A stretch of 64,000 bases of DNA from NCBI RefSeq assembly GCF_009870785.1, contig NZ_WTWX01000017.1, forward strand, positions 1 to 64,000, in the 5' to 3' direction. This DNA comes from Paenibacillus sp. An7 (GTDB lineage Bacteria > Bacillota > Bacilli > Paenibacillales > Paenibacillaceae). This document shows positions 10,801-18,820 of the stretch, in pieces; position 1 is the first letter of the stretch, and each line of letters starts with the position of its first letter. The position numbers and the translations under genes were made by a program. Under the pieces are notes generated by a model. It made no database searches, was not told the origin of the DNA, and saw nothing but the letters and a program-made list of their open reading frames with translations.

Positions 10801-11127
10801 ATGAGTATTAAACGTACCTTTGAATACTTGGCTGTACAAGAGCAAGATACAGGTCAGTTCGAACTCTCTTTTACAGATTTTTGTTTGCAAGATGTTATCG
10901 AAGTGCTGGTGAATGGACAATCCCTGGGGATTCGCGCTTGGTCTCCTTACTGCTGGGCGGGCAGTACCTCCCTTCTTCGTGAAGGAGACAATGATCTAGA
11001 AGTCAAAGTTATCGGGACGCTAATTGGCCTGCTCGAAGGTACTTATTTTGATCAGGAGCAGCATGCCGCAGTCGATGTGAGAATAAAACAAAATGAAGCA
11101 CAGGTAACATCCAAAAGTACAAAATAG
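7888..11127 (+). CDS. Large glycoside hydrolase, GH106-like (putative alpha-L-rhamnosidase)
   Basis: A 1079-residue protein without signal peptide, so cytoplasmic. The start resembles GH106-type barrels: HPFWFWNGEMDDEQI, then GVGGFF, then WLYDEYPYPSGMAGG. Candidate catalytic acids sit in GMFTDE (E256) and MIECFHS (E394), two glutamates in strand-end positions of a TIM-like barrel. Two C-terminal beta-sandwich (galactose-binding-like) regions follow, around residues 850-930 (FFDGSAISGNYFIEV, VGRNEIRV) and 985-1060 (VLVNGQSLG, EGDNDLEVKV). It lies 23 bases after the transporter lipoprotein with its own GGGAGG site, so it should act on imported oligosaccharide. The family assignment is from motif resemblance, not a search; it could be an unclassified neighbour of GH106. 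Confidence 0.7.
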   Translation: MWNSRTFQNPGNEYRAHPFWFWNGEMDDEQIRHQISEMEKQGVGGFFICARQGLTVPYLSQAWFHKVRLAVKEAKAKGMKVWLYDEYPYPSGMAGGEVTLEMPEAKQRALLHHTGRVSHGDHVSWTLPWAVILYAKAVPVNADGTHQWEQAIELRKQIGNIQLQQVYQETGLTSYNRKRFFTYETAFCLEWDVPEGEYEIFIFMEQEIDDFKYYGNFVDPLNEKAMKRFIELTHERYQEELGDDFGTVIKGMFTDEIAPLGRIPWSPQLPSFFKERTGYDLIEQLPALLRSDVPKAKQTRYDYYQSVHLLLRKSVHKQAHDFCEQAQIEYAAEVPSLRMTTQLYSHLPGGDSAHEKTGRSLEYILQRYGLNMRDNPKMVSSLARQLGRPRNMIECFHSVGWSMTLQDAKWMIDRMAAMGTNFYNFHAFFYTIGGLAKHDAPPSQFLQNPYWPYFRELGDYVGRISYLMSEGKADIRIALLDPTTTFWTLMGNPLHGFAYGGEEEEEKAQLDQLKEDWLILSNLLLRYRRDYDHLDPELLAEAQIREGNIEIGEASYEVLILPPMLNLEAAAWNQLQAFVSAGGKVITTGCLPVESVEPGCPGALDWEELGKKKNLRSLPVDEAMEEKISKYLLPQLHEWLDDAVVLRIDNDPLHILQQFRMISAHEAALFLTNQEGETLQGKLQIDKKALLSRLGVNAEMDNIQVDVRNLSLRTGETSERRSVTHHKEVEVTLAPYEAVIFLFGIVPANVMTDREPQIVPSPYQIKLPIAGRWTVTPEQDNKLRIGDFSLTVIDSLGQVHIQDLKVQAKTFIEQITSEAGSGLPLQFDQVFGTPKRAKVAYPLDAVYQSQFICHRKEENCLLFFDGSAISGNYFIEVNQHRLSASAFAPVWITDYTNIGTEIAPYLQVGRNEIRVCVEVTKDDDGIVDPLMLSGSFGVYYEDDRPVLAALPESIDALLPEPMIGFPHYAGTMSIKRTFEYLAVQEQDTGQFELSFTDFCLQDVIEVLVNGQSLGIRAWSPYCWAGSTSLLREGDNDLEVKVIGTLIGLLEGTYFDQEQHAAVDVRIKQNEAQVTSKSTK

Positions 11128-11149
11128 GAACCTTAGGAGGTAACATAAA

Positions 11150-12439
11150 ATGAGCAAAAAAACTTATGCGGTTGTAGGTACGGGAGGACGAGCAGGATTT
11201 TTCTATACGGCACTGGCTGAGGATTATCGGGATCAGTCTGAACTTCTCGCATTTTGTGATACCAACCAGACACGTATGGATTATGCGAATCAAGTGCTAA
11301 GGGAGAAATGTGATTACCCTGAGGTGCCTACTTATAAAGATACTGAATTTGAGACTATGATTGAAAAGCAAAAGCCGGATACCATCATTGTTACAAGTAT
11401 CGACCGAACGCATCACCGCTATATTATCCGAGCTCTCGAACTCGGCTGTGATGTCATTACAGAAAAGCCGATGACAGTTGACGAGGAGAAATGTCAGGAG
11501 ATTCTTGATGCGGTAGAAAGAACCGGACGAAATGTTCGGGTGACGTTTAACTATAGATATGCTCCGCATCATACGAAAGCTCGTGAGCTGATTATGAACG
11601 GAACGATCGGCGACGTTCATTCCGTGCATTTTGAGTGGCTTTTGAATACTCGTCATGGTGCCGATTATTTCCGCAGATGGCACCGTGACAAACGAAACAG
11701 CGGGGGACTGCTCGTACATAAATCAACACATCACTTTGACTTGGTTAATTTCTGGATTGGCTCTCAGCCAGAGACCGTCTTCGCATTTGGGGATTTACTC
11801 TTCTACGGTAAAGAGAATGCAGAAAATCGCGGAGAAAGCCATCCTTATCAGCGGGCAACCGGGAATGAACATGCGAAAGATGATCCTTTTGCACTCCATC
11901 TAGATGAGAATGAATCACTCAAAGCCATGTATCTTGATGCCGAGCACGAAGATGGATATCAGCGGGACCAAAACGTTTTTGGAGACGGGATCAGTATCGA
12001 AGACACCATGGGTGTCCTTGTGAAATACAAAAACCGTGCAGTCCTTACGTATTCACTGAATGCGTATATGCCGTGGGAAGGATACCGTATTGCTTTTAAC
12101 GGCAGTAAGGGACGGATTGAAATGAATATTGTTGAACAGTCCTATGTGAATGCAGGCGGAGACCGAGCAAACGAAGGGGCGCTGCAAGGACATAGTATCA
12201 AAGTATTCCCCATGTTTGATGCACCTTACCTGGTTGATGTAGAGGAAGGAGAAGGAGGACACGGCGGAGGCGACCCAGTTCTTCTAAATGATCTGTTTGG
12301 TGAGCCGGTGCATGATCCATTCAATCGTGCAGCGAATCATGTGGATGGAGCACGTTCTATTTTGACAGGAATTGCTGCTAACAAAGCCATTCGTACTGGA
12401 CTTCCTGTACAGATTGATGATCTTGTGAAGTTCTACTAG
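11150..12439 (+). CDS. Gfo/Idh/MocA family NAD(P)-dependent oxidoreductase
   Basis: A 429-residue cytoplasmic dehydrogenase. An N-terminal Rossmann fold opens with VVGTGGRAGFF, and the family EKP signature follows at residues 105-107 (TEKPMTVDEEKC), whose lysine normally contacts substrate and cofactor. The C-terminal half is the alpha/beta substrate domain with motifs such as GGLLVHKSTHHFDLVNFWIG, where the histidines are likely catalytic. Members oxidise or reduce sugars, inositols or glycosides. The gene begins 23 bases after the large hydrolase behind a strong AGGAGG, so it belongs to the operon. Its length is above the usual 340-390 residues, with an inserted loop at about 215-275 rich in acidic residues. 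The substrate is unknown. Confidence 0.9.
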   Translation: MSKKTYAVVGTGGRAGFFYTALAEDYRDQSELLAFCDTNQTRMDYANQVLREKCDYPEVPTYKDTEFETMIEKQKPDTIIVTSIDRTHHRYIIRALELGCDVITEKPMTVDEEKCQEILDAVERTGRNVRVTFNYRYAPHHTKARELIMNGTIGDVHSVHFEWLLNTRHGADYFRRWHRDKRNSGGLLVHKSTHHFDLVNFWIGSQPETVFAFGDLLFYGKENAENRGESHPYQRATGNEHAKDDPFALHLDENESLKAMYLDAEHEDGYQRDQNVFGDGISIEDTMGVLVKYKNRAVLTYSLNAYMPWEGYRIAFNGSKGRIEMNIVEQSYVNAGGDRANEGALQGHSIKVFPMFDAPYLVDVEEGEGGHGGGDPVLLNDLFGEPVHDPFNRAANHVDGARSILTGIAANKAIRTGLPVQIDDLVKFY

Positions 12440-12494
12440 AACGTTCGCCGTAATGACGGACTCTTTAAATTAAGAACAGAAGGGACTGGTCCTC

Positions 12495-14723
12495 ATTCGA
12501 TATTTTCATGCTAATGAAGCGATAGCAAGCCGTGTACCTGACTCCATACCGGATGTGCTTGAGACCATCGCACAGCGATATATCGGGGATAATCCTAAGC
12601 ATTCGTTTCTATTTCGCGCCTTTCAGAGAGAAGGATTTAAGAGACTTTCGGATTATAGATATGAGATGGATCTCTGTGAACGTCTGCCCGAAGCGACTAC
12701 TGGAAGTTATGCTTATGTATGGGGAAAGCTGTGGAGCGGGCAACCGCAGGAAACGAAACTGAATATGAGTTTAAGTTGTTATAGTCCTGTGAAGATTTAT
12801 GTGAACGGAGCCTTATTTTTCACTTCGGATCTGCATCAAGAACTATTTCCAGAAAGACGAACTGCTCTGCAAATTCCCGTTCAGTACGGCTGGAATGATG
12901 TCATTCTTCAGTTTGTGAAGACCGATGTCGGGTTTGGCGGTGTCTTTGGTACGGGTTCGTTTAAGAATTTTCCTCTTCATTTTATTGTTCCAAGTAATGA
13001 CCGGGACGGAATGGAAGGATGGCTGTATTCGGAAGCGTTTGAAGAGCCTCCAGCAGAGCTGCCTCGACAAGGAATGACCGAAGAAGAAACAGGACTTACC
13101 TGGTATCCTCGGCAGTACTGGAGTGATCTAGAGAATCATTCCGGAGTATTCGCAAGGCTCTATGGAACAGAGGAGCAGGCGGAAGCGTACGCTTGGACAA
13201 CAATTGCTGTAAATAAGCCGGGAAGCACTCCCCTTTTATTGAAGGGCAGACATGACGGACCGATTACGGTTTACTTAGATGGAGCGATAATCTATGAATC
13301 AAAGGCAACCGAAGGGGAACTGACACTGCCGATTCAGCGCAGGTTCGGTGTTCATCATTTAATCATTAAGGGAGCTTGTCTTGATTCGTCGGTTTCCCGG
13401 TGGGGATTTCATCTGGAGGAGATCGAGCAGGAGAGCGGGGCAGCACTGATCTCACCTTATCCAGTAGCGGGCAGCCGCGATCCTTACTTATACCTAGGAC
13501 CTTTTGAGCCGGGGACAAACCTGACCCCAGCTCAGGTTCAGGAAGTGCACCGTGTATTTGATGATGGCAAACGAGGCGTATACTATGAGCTGGATCAGCC
13601 GAGAACGACCATCCGACCTTATCTCGAAAACACACATTATGGGAAGTGGAATTATCCATTAGGGGTTACATTACTCGGCCTTCTGCATACGGGAACGGAG
13701 CTTGGAAGAGAAGATTATATTCGCTACGGCATAGATCATATTTCCCTCAGCACTACCTTTGATCAGTACGGGTTATGGGACAGGGCCATGTATGGAGCGG
13801 CAGGGATTAATAATCAATTGTCAGCCATCGATAGTTTGGATGACTGCGGTTCTTTTGGAGCAACGATGATGGCTGCGATGGATCTAGCGGATATTCCTTA
13901 TGGAAGAGAGACAGCAGACCGTATTGCTGGTTATATTACAGAGGAGCAAGAACGTTTGGAAGATGGGGCTTTCTTTCGTCAAAGAGGCAGTGGGGAGATG
14001 CGTCAGGAGACCATGTGGTGTGATGATTTGTATATGAGCACTCCTTTTCTCTCCCGTTACGCGCGGCTGACCGGGGATGCCTCCTATCTAGAGGATGCGG
14101 TACAACAATTTCTGCTGTTCCGTAAATATCTCTATATTCCGAAACTGCAAGTGATGTCTCATGTATATGATTTTGTTAGAGGCAGCGCAACGGGAATCCC
14201 ATGGGGACGAGGAAATGGATGGGTGCTTTTTTCACTCACTGAACTTCTGGAGATTCTTCCTGAAAATCATGCCAAACGCTCCGAATTGATATCTTTTTAC
14301 AGGGATTTGAGTGAAGGTTATCTTCGTCTGCAAGGAGAAAATGGTCTGTGGCATCAGGTACTAAACCGTCCTGATAGTTATGAAGAAAGCTCTTGCACGT
14401 CTATGTTTATCTATGCTTATGCAAAAGGGGTTCGTAACGGCTGGTTGACCGATCCTGCTCCGTATATTGATGCAGTATTTCAAGGCTGGAGAGGGCTGAC
14501 TCGTGTCGCGATTGATGCGAAAGGTAATATTTACGGTGTCTGTCGCGGCTCCGGATACTCTTTTACGGCGGCTTATTATAAAGATGATTTAGGATGGAAC
14601 CTGAATGATACCCATGGAATTGGAATCGTGCTTCTAGCAGGTGTAGAAACGCTGCGTTTACAAAATGAACTTAAAAAAGCAGAAGTAGCGGAAGCCGCAG
14701 TGGTTTCACCTCGTCCTTCTTAA
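12495..14723 (+). CDS. GH105-type unsaturated rhamnogalacturonyl hydrolase with extra N-terminal domain
   Basis: The C-terminal 370 residues form the alpha/alpha barrel of GH88/GH105 (YteR/YesR-like), which removes unsaturated uronic acid from lyase products. Motifs seen are SLDDCGSFG, MWCDDLYMSTPFL, WGRGNGWVLF and CTSMFIYAYAKG. Numbered from GTG 12555, the acidic residues at 426-430 and 490-491 should include the catalytic Asp. The first 330 residues are an additional beta-rich region with VKIYVNGALFF- and ITVYLDGAIIYES-like strands. The frame is open back to 12474 and translates sensibly (RYFHANEAIASR). AAGGG lies 10 bases before ATT at 12495, while GTG 12555 has no ribosome site, so ATT is my preferred start, with low certainty. 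It is the last gene of the operon. Confidence 0.85.
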   Translation: MRYFHANEAIASRVPDSIPDVLETIAQRYIGDNPKHSFLFRAFQREGFKRLSDYRYEMDLCERLPEATTGSYAYVWGKLWSGQPQETKLNMSLSCYSPVKIYVNGALFFTSDLHQELFPERRTALQIPVQYGWNDVILQFVKTDVGFGGVFGTGSFKNFPLHFIVPSNDRDGMEGWLYSEAFEEPPAELPRQGMTEEETGLTWYPRQYWSDLENHSGVFARLYGTEEQAEAYAWTTIAVNKPGSTPLLLKGRHDGPITVYLDGAIIYESKATEGELTLPIQRRFGVHHLIIKGACLDSSVSRWGFHLEEIEQESGAALISPYPVAGSRDPYLYLGPFEPGTNLTPAQVQEVHRVFDDGKRGVYYELDQPRTTIRPYLENTHYGKWNYPLGVTLLGLLHTGTELGREDYIRYGIDHISLSTTFDQYGLWDRAMYGAAGINNQLSAIDSLDDCGSFGATMMAAMDLADIPYGRETADRIAGYITEEQERLEDGAFFRQRGSGEMRQETMWCDDLYMSTPFLSRYARLTGDASYLEDAVQQFLLFRKYLYIPKLQVMSHVYDFVRGSATGIPWGRGNGWVLFSLTELLEILPENHAKRSELISFYRDLSEGYLRLQGENGLWHQVLNRPDSYEESSCTSMFIYAYAKGVRNGWLTDPAPYIDAVFQGWRGLTRVAIDAKGNIYGVCRGSGYSFTAAYYKDDLGWNLNDTHGIGIVLLAGVETLRLQNELKKAEVAEAAVVSPRPS

Positions 14724-14752
14724 AGATAAATTCATAGATTCGTTCCCATGCT

Positions 14753-14796
14753 AAAAAAGGGTAAGAGGCTCATATGGAGTCCCTTGCCCTTTTTGT
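14753..14796. terminator. Bidirectional rho-independent terminator
   Basis: AAAAAAGGGTAAG pairs with CTTGCCCTTTTTG around a short loop, giving an A-tract on the left and a T-tract on the right. It ends the glycan operon on the plus strand and the DUF72 gene on the minus strand. Confidence 0.88.
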
Positions 14797-14809
14797 ATTT
14801 AGCTCCTGG

Positions 14810-15688
14810 CTAGAAGAGTTCAAGCTGCTCGGGTTCTTCTTCCTGCTTTTGTTTCACGAGATCAGAAGCTAGAGGCTGAGGAGTCATGCCTAATAAGGTC
14901 ATGAGCTGTTTTGCATTAGCTGCCGCATCTCCGCCGGAGTTGTTGTTAAAAACGATGCAGATTTCTTTGCTTTGACGAGCTAACTTATCCAGTTTCTGCT
15001 TCCAATCGGTAAGTTCCTCTTCGTTGTAGCGGTAAAGATATCTCACTTCTCGCCAGTTTGGTGCCCCGCTCTGATGCCAACCAGCGGCATTCCTACCATG
15101 AAAGCGAATTATGGACAGGTCATCGTCTGTGGCCGATAGGATCGTAGGGACAGAGCCTTGTCCCGCGTCCGGTTCATCGCAGATACTGTGAATCCAGCCT
15201 TCCCGGCGCATGAAAGCAAGTGTTTTAGCCTGAATGTCGCCTTCAAACCAGCTCCGATGACGAAACTCCAGTGCACAAGGAATTCCCTGCATACGTGCCT
15301 TGATCTCACGCAGTGTATTTACGTTGTCCCGCGTACAATCAAACCAAGGCGGAAACTGAAATAACACAGCTTTTAGTTTGCCGCATTCGATCATAGGTGT
15401 AAGAGATTCGTTGAAAGCAGCATACATACTTTCTGTGTCTGAAAAGTAAGGTTTGCCGCGAAGATGGCCTGTCATCCCTTGATACGCTTTGACAATAAAT
15501 GAAAAGTGTTCCTGTGTATCTTCAGTCCACTTTGCCATGCGCGCTGCCGGCTGAACAGCATAGAAGCTGCTGTCAACTTCTACAATGGGAAAATGAGCGC
15601 TGTATTCGGCCAGTTTATCTTTGGATTTCGTGCCGGGCAGGTACAGATCATCATGGTCGCCCCAGCCCGTTAGACCAATATGGATCAT
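14810..15688 (-). CDS. DUF72 domain-containing protein (YecE/YunF-like)
   Basis: A 292-residue cytosolic protein of the DUF72 TIM-barrel family. Characteristic stretches are HIGLTGWGDHDDLY at the N-terminus, YSAHFPIVEVDSSFYAVQ, FQFPPWF, ALEFRHRSWF and IVFNNNSGGDAAANA. The family is structurally like endonuclease IV or xylose isomerase barrels but its biochemical role is not established. The start at 15688 is chosen because GAGGAGGT on the complement sits at the right distance; the longer open frame has no such signal. It is transcribed divergently from the MBL-fold gene across a 197-base intergenic region and ends at the shared terminator. Confidence 0.9.
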   Translation of the reverse strand: MIHIGLTGWGDHDDLYLPGTKSKDKLAEYSAHFPIVEVDSSFYAVQPAARMAKWTEDTQEHFSFIVKAYQGMTGHLRGKPYFSDTESMYAAFNESLTPMIECGKLKAVLFQFPPWFDCTRDNVNTLREIKARMQGIPCALEFRHRSWFEGDIQAKTLAFMRREGWIHSICDEPDAGQGSVPTILSATDDDLSIIRFHGRNAAGWHQSGAPNWREVRYLYRYNEEELTDWKQKLDKLARQSKEICIVFNNNSGGDAAANAKQLMTLLGMTPQPLASDLVKQKQEEEPEQLELF

Positions 15689-15885
15689 TAAGGTGTACCT
15701 CCTCGCCTCATTTTTCTGGTAAACTTTCTTTGTTCGCACATTATATAGTAAGTTGGATAGGGGTTCAAATACATAACCCATACCATTTTAATACGATTTT
15801 ACCTATCGGTTTGAAACAGACCGTAATCATGATATTTGTTTTTATGTCATTTTTTTATGTCATATATAGAAAGGAGAGGAATCAT

Positions 15886-16899
15886 ATGAAACTGCCTGAA
15901 TGGACATTCCACGAGGAAGAACAATTGACGCAGGTTAAAATCTCCATGTCCGGCCCCTTACGATGGGTGAACAGTTATCTGTGGAGAGGGGAAACAGGAG
16001 TTGTTATTGTGGATCCTGGCCCGCGCAGCATTCAGACGGAAGAAGAGTGGCGCGTCGTCTGGAATAACCTATCGATTTCGCCGCAGGAGATTACAGATAT
16101 TATACTGACGCATCATCACCCAGACCACTACGGACTAGCCGGCTGGATGCAGGAACAGACAGGTGCAAACGTATGGATGTCTCAAAGAGCACATCAGGAA
16201 GCGGAATTTATGTGGGGAAAAAAGGCGGAGATTAATCACATTTTGCCCGTATATTTTCGCAGCCATGGTATGACAGAGAAGTGGGCGGAGCAGCTGCTTC
16301 CTCACCTAGAAAGTTTTGATTCACAGGTCACTCCTTCACCCATAGTCCAGTATGTAGAAGAAGGCAACTTTGAAGTGGGAGGACGGAGATTCCAGGTCAT
16401 TGAAACTTTCGGGCATGCACCGGGACATTTGTCATTCTACGAGGTGAACCGAGAACTGATCCTATGCGGAGATGCGGTTTTACCGCAAATTTCACCGAAT
16501 ATAAGCTTACTGCCTGGCAGTGACTCAGAGCCGCTGCTGCATTTTATGCAAGGGTTAGACCAGCTCGGAGCACTCTCTGTGCGCAAAGCTTTTCCAGGTC
16601 ATAGGCATCCGATGAAATCTTTTCGTGAGCGTGTAAGCTCGCTGAAGATTCACCACGAAGAACGGCTGAATGAGATGGAGAGAATGATTGGCGAACAGCC
16701 GCAGACTGCATTTGACGTTTGCATAGCCTTATTTGGAGAGAAATTTGGTATTCATCAAATGCGCTTTGCTATGGCAGAGACGTTAGCTCATCTGCAAGAA
16801 CTTGTTCGTCAGGGAAGAGCTGATCTGACTCTGATCGCAGAGCAGGGAAGCAAGCATCCGCTGTATGTTTATGTAATTAGTACAAAGGACAACCCTTAA
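15886..16899 (+). CDS. MBL-fold metallo-hydrolase
   Basis: A 337-residue metallo-beta-lactamase-fold protein. The metal-binding signature THHHPDHYG (HxHxDH) follows IVDPG; further ligands are expected at the His in GHAPGHLSFY and the Asp in LCGDAVLP, with the final His in FPGHRHP. A helical C-terminal tail of about 90 residues resembles the extra domain in glyoxalase II/LACTB2-like members. The start at 15886 follows AAGGAGAGG, while the long upstream open frame overlaps the divergent gene and has no translation signal. The substrate is unclear: a thioester or phosphodiester hydrolase are both possible. Its 3' end overlaps the left arm of its own terminator. Confidence 0.92.
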   Translation: MKLPEWTFHEEEQLTQVKISMSGPLRWVNSYLWRGETGVVIVDPGPRSIQTEEEWRVVWNNLSISPQEITDIILTHHHPDHYGLAGWMQEQTGANVWMSQRAHQEAEFMWGKKAEINHILPVYFRSHGMTEKWAEQLLPHLESFDSQVTPSPIVQYVEEGNFEVGGRRFQVIETFGHAPGHLSFYEVNRELILCGDAVLPQISPNISLLPGSDSEPLLHFMQGLDQLGALSVRKAFPGHRHPMKSFRERVSSLKIHHEERLNEMERMIGEQPQTAFDVCIALFGEKFGIHQMRFAMAETLAHLQELVRQGRADLTLIAEQGSKHPLYVYVISTKDNP

Positions 16900-16925
16900 T
16901 TAGAGAATAGGGTTGTCCTTTTTTA
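16884..16925 (+). terminator. Rho-independent terminator of the MBL-fold gene
   Basis: AAGGACAACCCT and AGGGTTGTCCTT form a 12-base stem followed by TTTTT. The left arm lies inside the last codons of the gene. Confidence 0.9.
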
Positions 16926-16966
16926 TTAACGTTATCAATCTCATTTAGCGATAGATAGATGACTGT

Positions 16967-17545
16967 TTATTTTTCGATTTCCATGATCTCTTCCATATCG
17001 TCTCTAACCGGGTATCCGCCGAGTTCTTCTTCCCGCTCCGCTTGTTTCCGGTGAGCAATCCGGCTGCTTGCTGAAGCAGCAACAGCACCTACAATATCGT
17101 CAAGGAATGTGTGAATATGACCATCGTTTTTATCGTTTAATTTTTCTAAAATCCCCGGCTTTAATTTATCGATATATCCATAATTGGTAAATCCAATACT
17201 GCCATATACGTTCACAATGGAAAATGCGAGCACCTCATCGACTCCGTAAAGACCTTCATCATGTTTAATCATATCCTGCAGCGGCGAGATAAGTTTGCCT
17301 TCTTCTGCAAGGATATCTAGCTGGATCCCTGTAATCACTGCATTTTGTACTTCGCGTTTCTTGAGCACTTGTTTCACGTTATGAATGCATTCTTCCATGG
17401 TGAGCTCAGGATAGTATTTTGATTGCAACAGCATGACAAGTTCCGCAATCTCTTCTACTTTCACACCGCGTTTCTCCAGCCATTCATTCGTTGCCTCGGC
17501 TACCTTTCGGCTGTTCAAGCTATAAGGCATGTTGTCCAGTGTCAT
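16967..17545 (-). CDS. Phosphatidylglycerophosphatase A-like protein (YutG type)
   Basis: A 192-residue protein of the PgpA/YutG (LtrC-like) family, which in B. subtilis relatives dephosphorylates phosphatidylglycerophosphate or a related lipid phosphate. It has an N-terminal helical extension with VEEIAELVMLLQSKYYPEL, then YGVDEVLAFSIVNVYGSIGFTNYGYIDK and the signature HTFLDDIVGAVAAS with acidic metal-binding residues. The first frame codon is GTG, but it overlaps the AAAGGAG site; the ATG three codons on (17545) is correctly spaced and is preferred. The gene is divergent from gerM. The catalytic role in this organism is inferred from family. Confidence 0.87.
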   Translation of the reverse strand: MTLDNMPYSLNSRKVAEATNEWLEKRGVKVEEIAELVMLLQSKYYPELTMEECIHNVKQVLKKREVQNAVITGIQLDILAEEGKLISPLQDMIKHDEGLYGVDEVLAFSIVNVYGSIGFTNYGYIDKLKPGILEKLNDKNDGHIHTFLDDIVGAVAASASSRIAHRKQAEREEELGGYPVRDDMEEIMEIEK

Positions 17546-17666
17546 TGTCTTCACTCCTTTGTCAAAGCACAGTTTATCCTGTTTCTTTAAAATTTAGTTA
17601 TTTTTTAAACAAGGGCTCGTATACATAGTAGTACAATCTGTACAAAATTGTTAGGAGGACATCGAT

Positions 17667-18722
17667 ATGAGTCGTTTCCAGCGCAAGGTTAAAATGATAT
17701 CTGCAGCGGGTCTGATTACGGTTCCTGTATTACTTACAGGATGCGGTATATTTCCATCTCAAACATCTGAGCCGATTGACGAGCCGCCTTCCATCATTGA
17801 ATCTGCGATGATCAAGGCAGCCGAGGGTAAAGGAGGCATTCTTCAAACAGCCCAAGCTACGGTTTATTTGAAAGATCAGAATGGGCTCCTTGCTCCTGTT
17901 ACTATGTCACTTCCTACTGTTGGGGATTTAACCTTTGCAGAATCAGAACTCGCCGCACTCGTAACAGGAGGAGCTTACTCGGGGTATTTGCCGGAAGGAT
18001 TTACAGGGGTGCTTCCACAAGGAACAGAAATTAAGGATGTAAGTATTGATGCAGATAATAAGCTGGCTGTTGTTGAATTCAACTCGAAATTTACGGAGTA
18101 TAAGCCGGAAGAAGAGCGTCAAATTCTTGAAGCACTCACTTGGACACTGACGGGAAATCCAGATGTGCAGAGCGTACAGCTGTGGGTGGATGGGAAAAAG
18201 CTGAACGAAATGCCAGTGAACGGAACACCAGTTGCACAGTCTTTAACACGTGGGATGGGGATCAATCTTGATCTTGGCAGTTCGCTGTCCACAAATTCAA
18301 GTCCTGTTACGGTATATTTTACTGACTCAACTCCAGACGGAGTAGAGTACTATGTACCTGTGACAAGGTTAATAGAACCGAGTAACGATCGCCTCAAATC
18401 AGCCCTGACTGAACTTATTAAAGGACCGGGAAGCGGCGAGCTGGATATGGTGCTGACAGCAGGCACACTTCTAGAATCGGTCGTAACTGGAGAAGATGGT
18501 ATCGTGACCGTAGCTCTGCAGGATGATATTTTTGACGAAGGAGTTACGGTCCCAACTTCGCTCTTACAATCGGTTGTAATGACCGTAGCTGATAACTCAG
18601 GGAATCCGGATATAAAAGTAAAAATCACACTAAATGATCAGCAGACAGTAATGGGTGAAGATGAACAGAATTATGGGGAACCGGTCACGAAACCCGAGTA
18701 TATTAATGAAATTCCAATTTAA
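17667..18722 (+). CDS. gerM: Spore germination/sporulation lipoprotein GerM (two GerMN domains)
   Basis: A 351-residue lipoprotein with signal peptide and lipobox LLTGC (Cys26). Two GerMN repeats follow, roughly residues 80-180 and 215-325, each with the pattern of a strand, VYFxD-like start and a hydrophobic core (TVYLKDQNGLL; TVYFTDSTPDG). GerM in B. subtilis is needed for normal sporulation and germination and takes part in the mother cell-forespore channel complex. The order gerM-rph-rdgB is the same as in B. subtilis, which supports the name. The ATG follows TTAGGAGGA at good spacing. Confidence 0.92.
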   Translation: MSRFQRKVKMISAAGLITVPVLLTGCGIFPSQTSEPIDEPPSIIESAMIKAAEGKGGILQTAQATVYLKDQNGLLAPVTMSLPTVGDLTFAESELAALVTGGAYSGYLPEGFTGVLPQGTEIKDVSIDADNKLAVVEFNSKFTEYKPEEERQILEALTWTLTGNPDVQSVQLWVDGKKLNEMPVNGTPVAQSLTRGMGINLDLGSSLSTNSSPVTVYFTDSTPDGVEYYVPVTRLIEPSNDRLKSALTELIKGPGSGELDMVLTAGTLLESVVTGEDGIVTVALQDDIFDEGVTVPTSLLQSVVMTVADNSGNPDIKVKITLNDQQTVMGEDEQNYGEPVTKPEYINEIPI

Positions 18723-18820
18723 TGAATAATTCTTAACCTGTAAAGATGCTTTTGATGGACCATTTTGGTAGAATAAAAAAGACAATTACAGGACGCTTAA
18801 GACGTAGGAGGCAGTAAAAG

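Noticed and set aside
15499..15885. N-terminal extension of the MBL-fold protein to 466 residues
   Set aside because: It overlaps the divergent DUF72 gene, has no start signal, and AAAGGAGAGG precedes ATG 15886.
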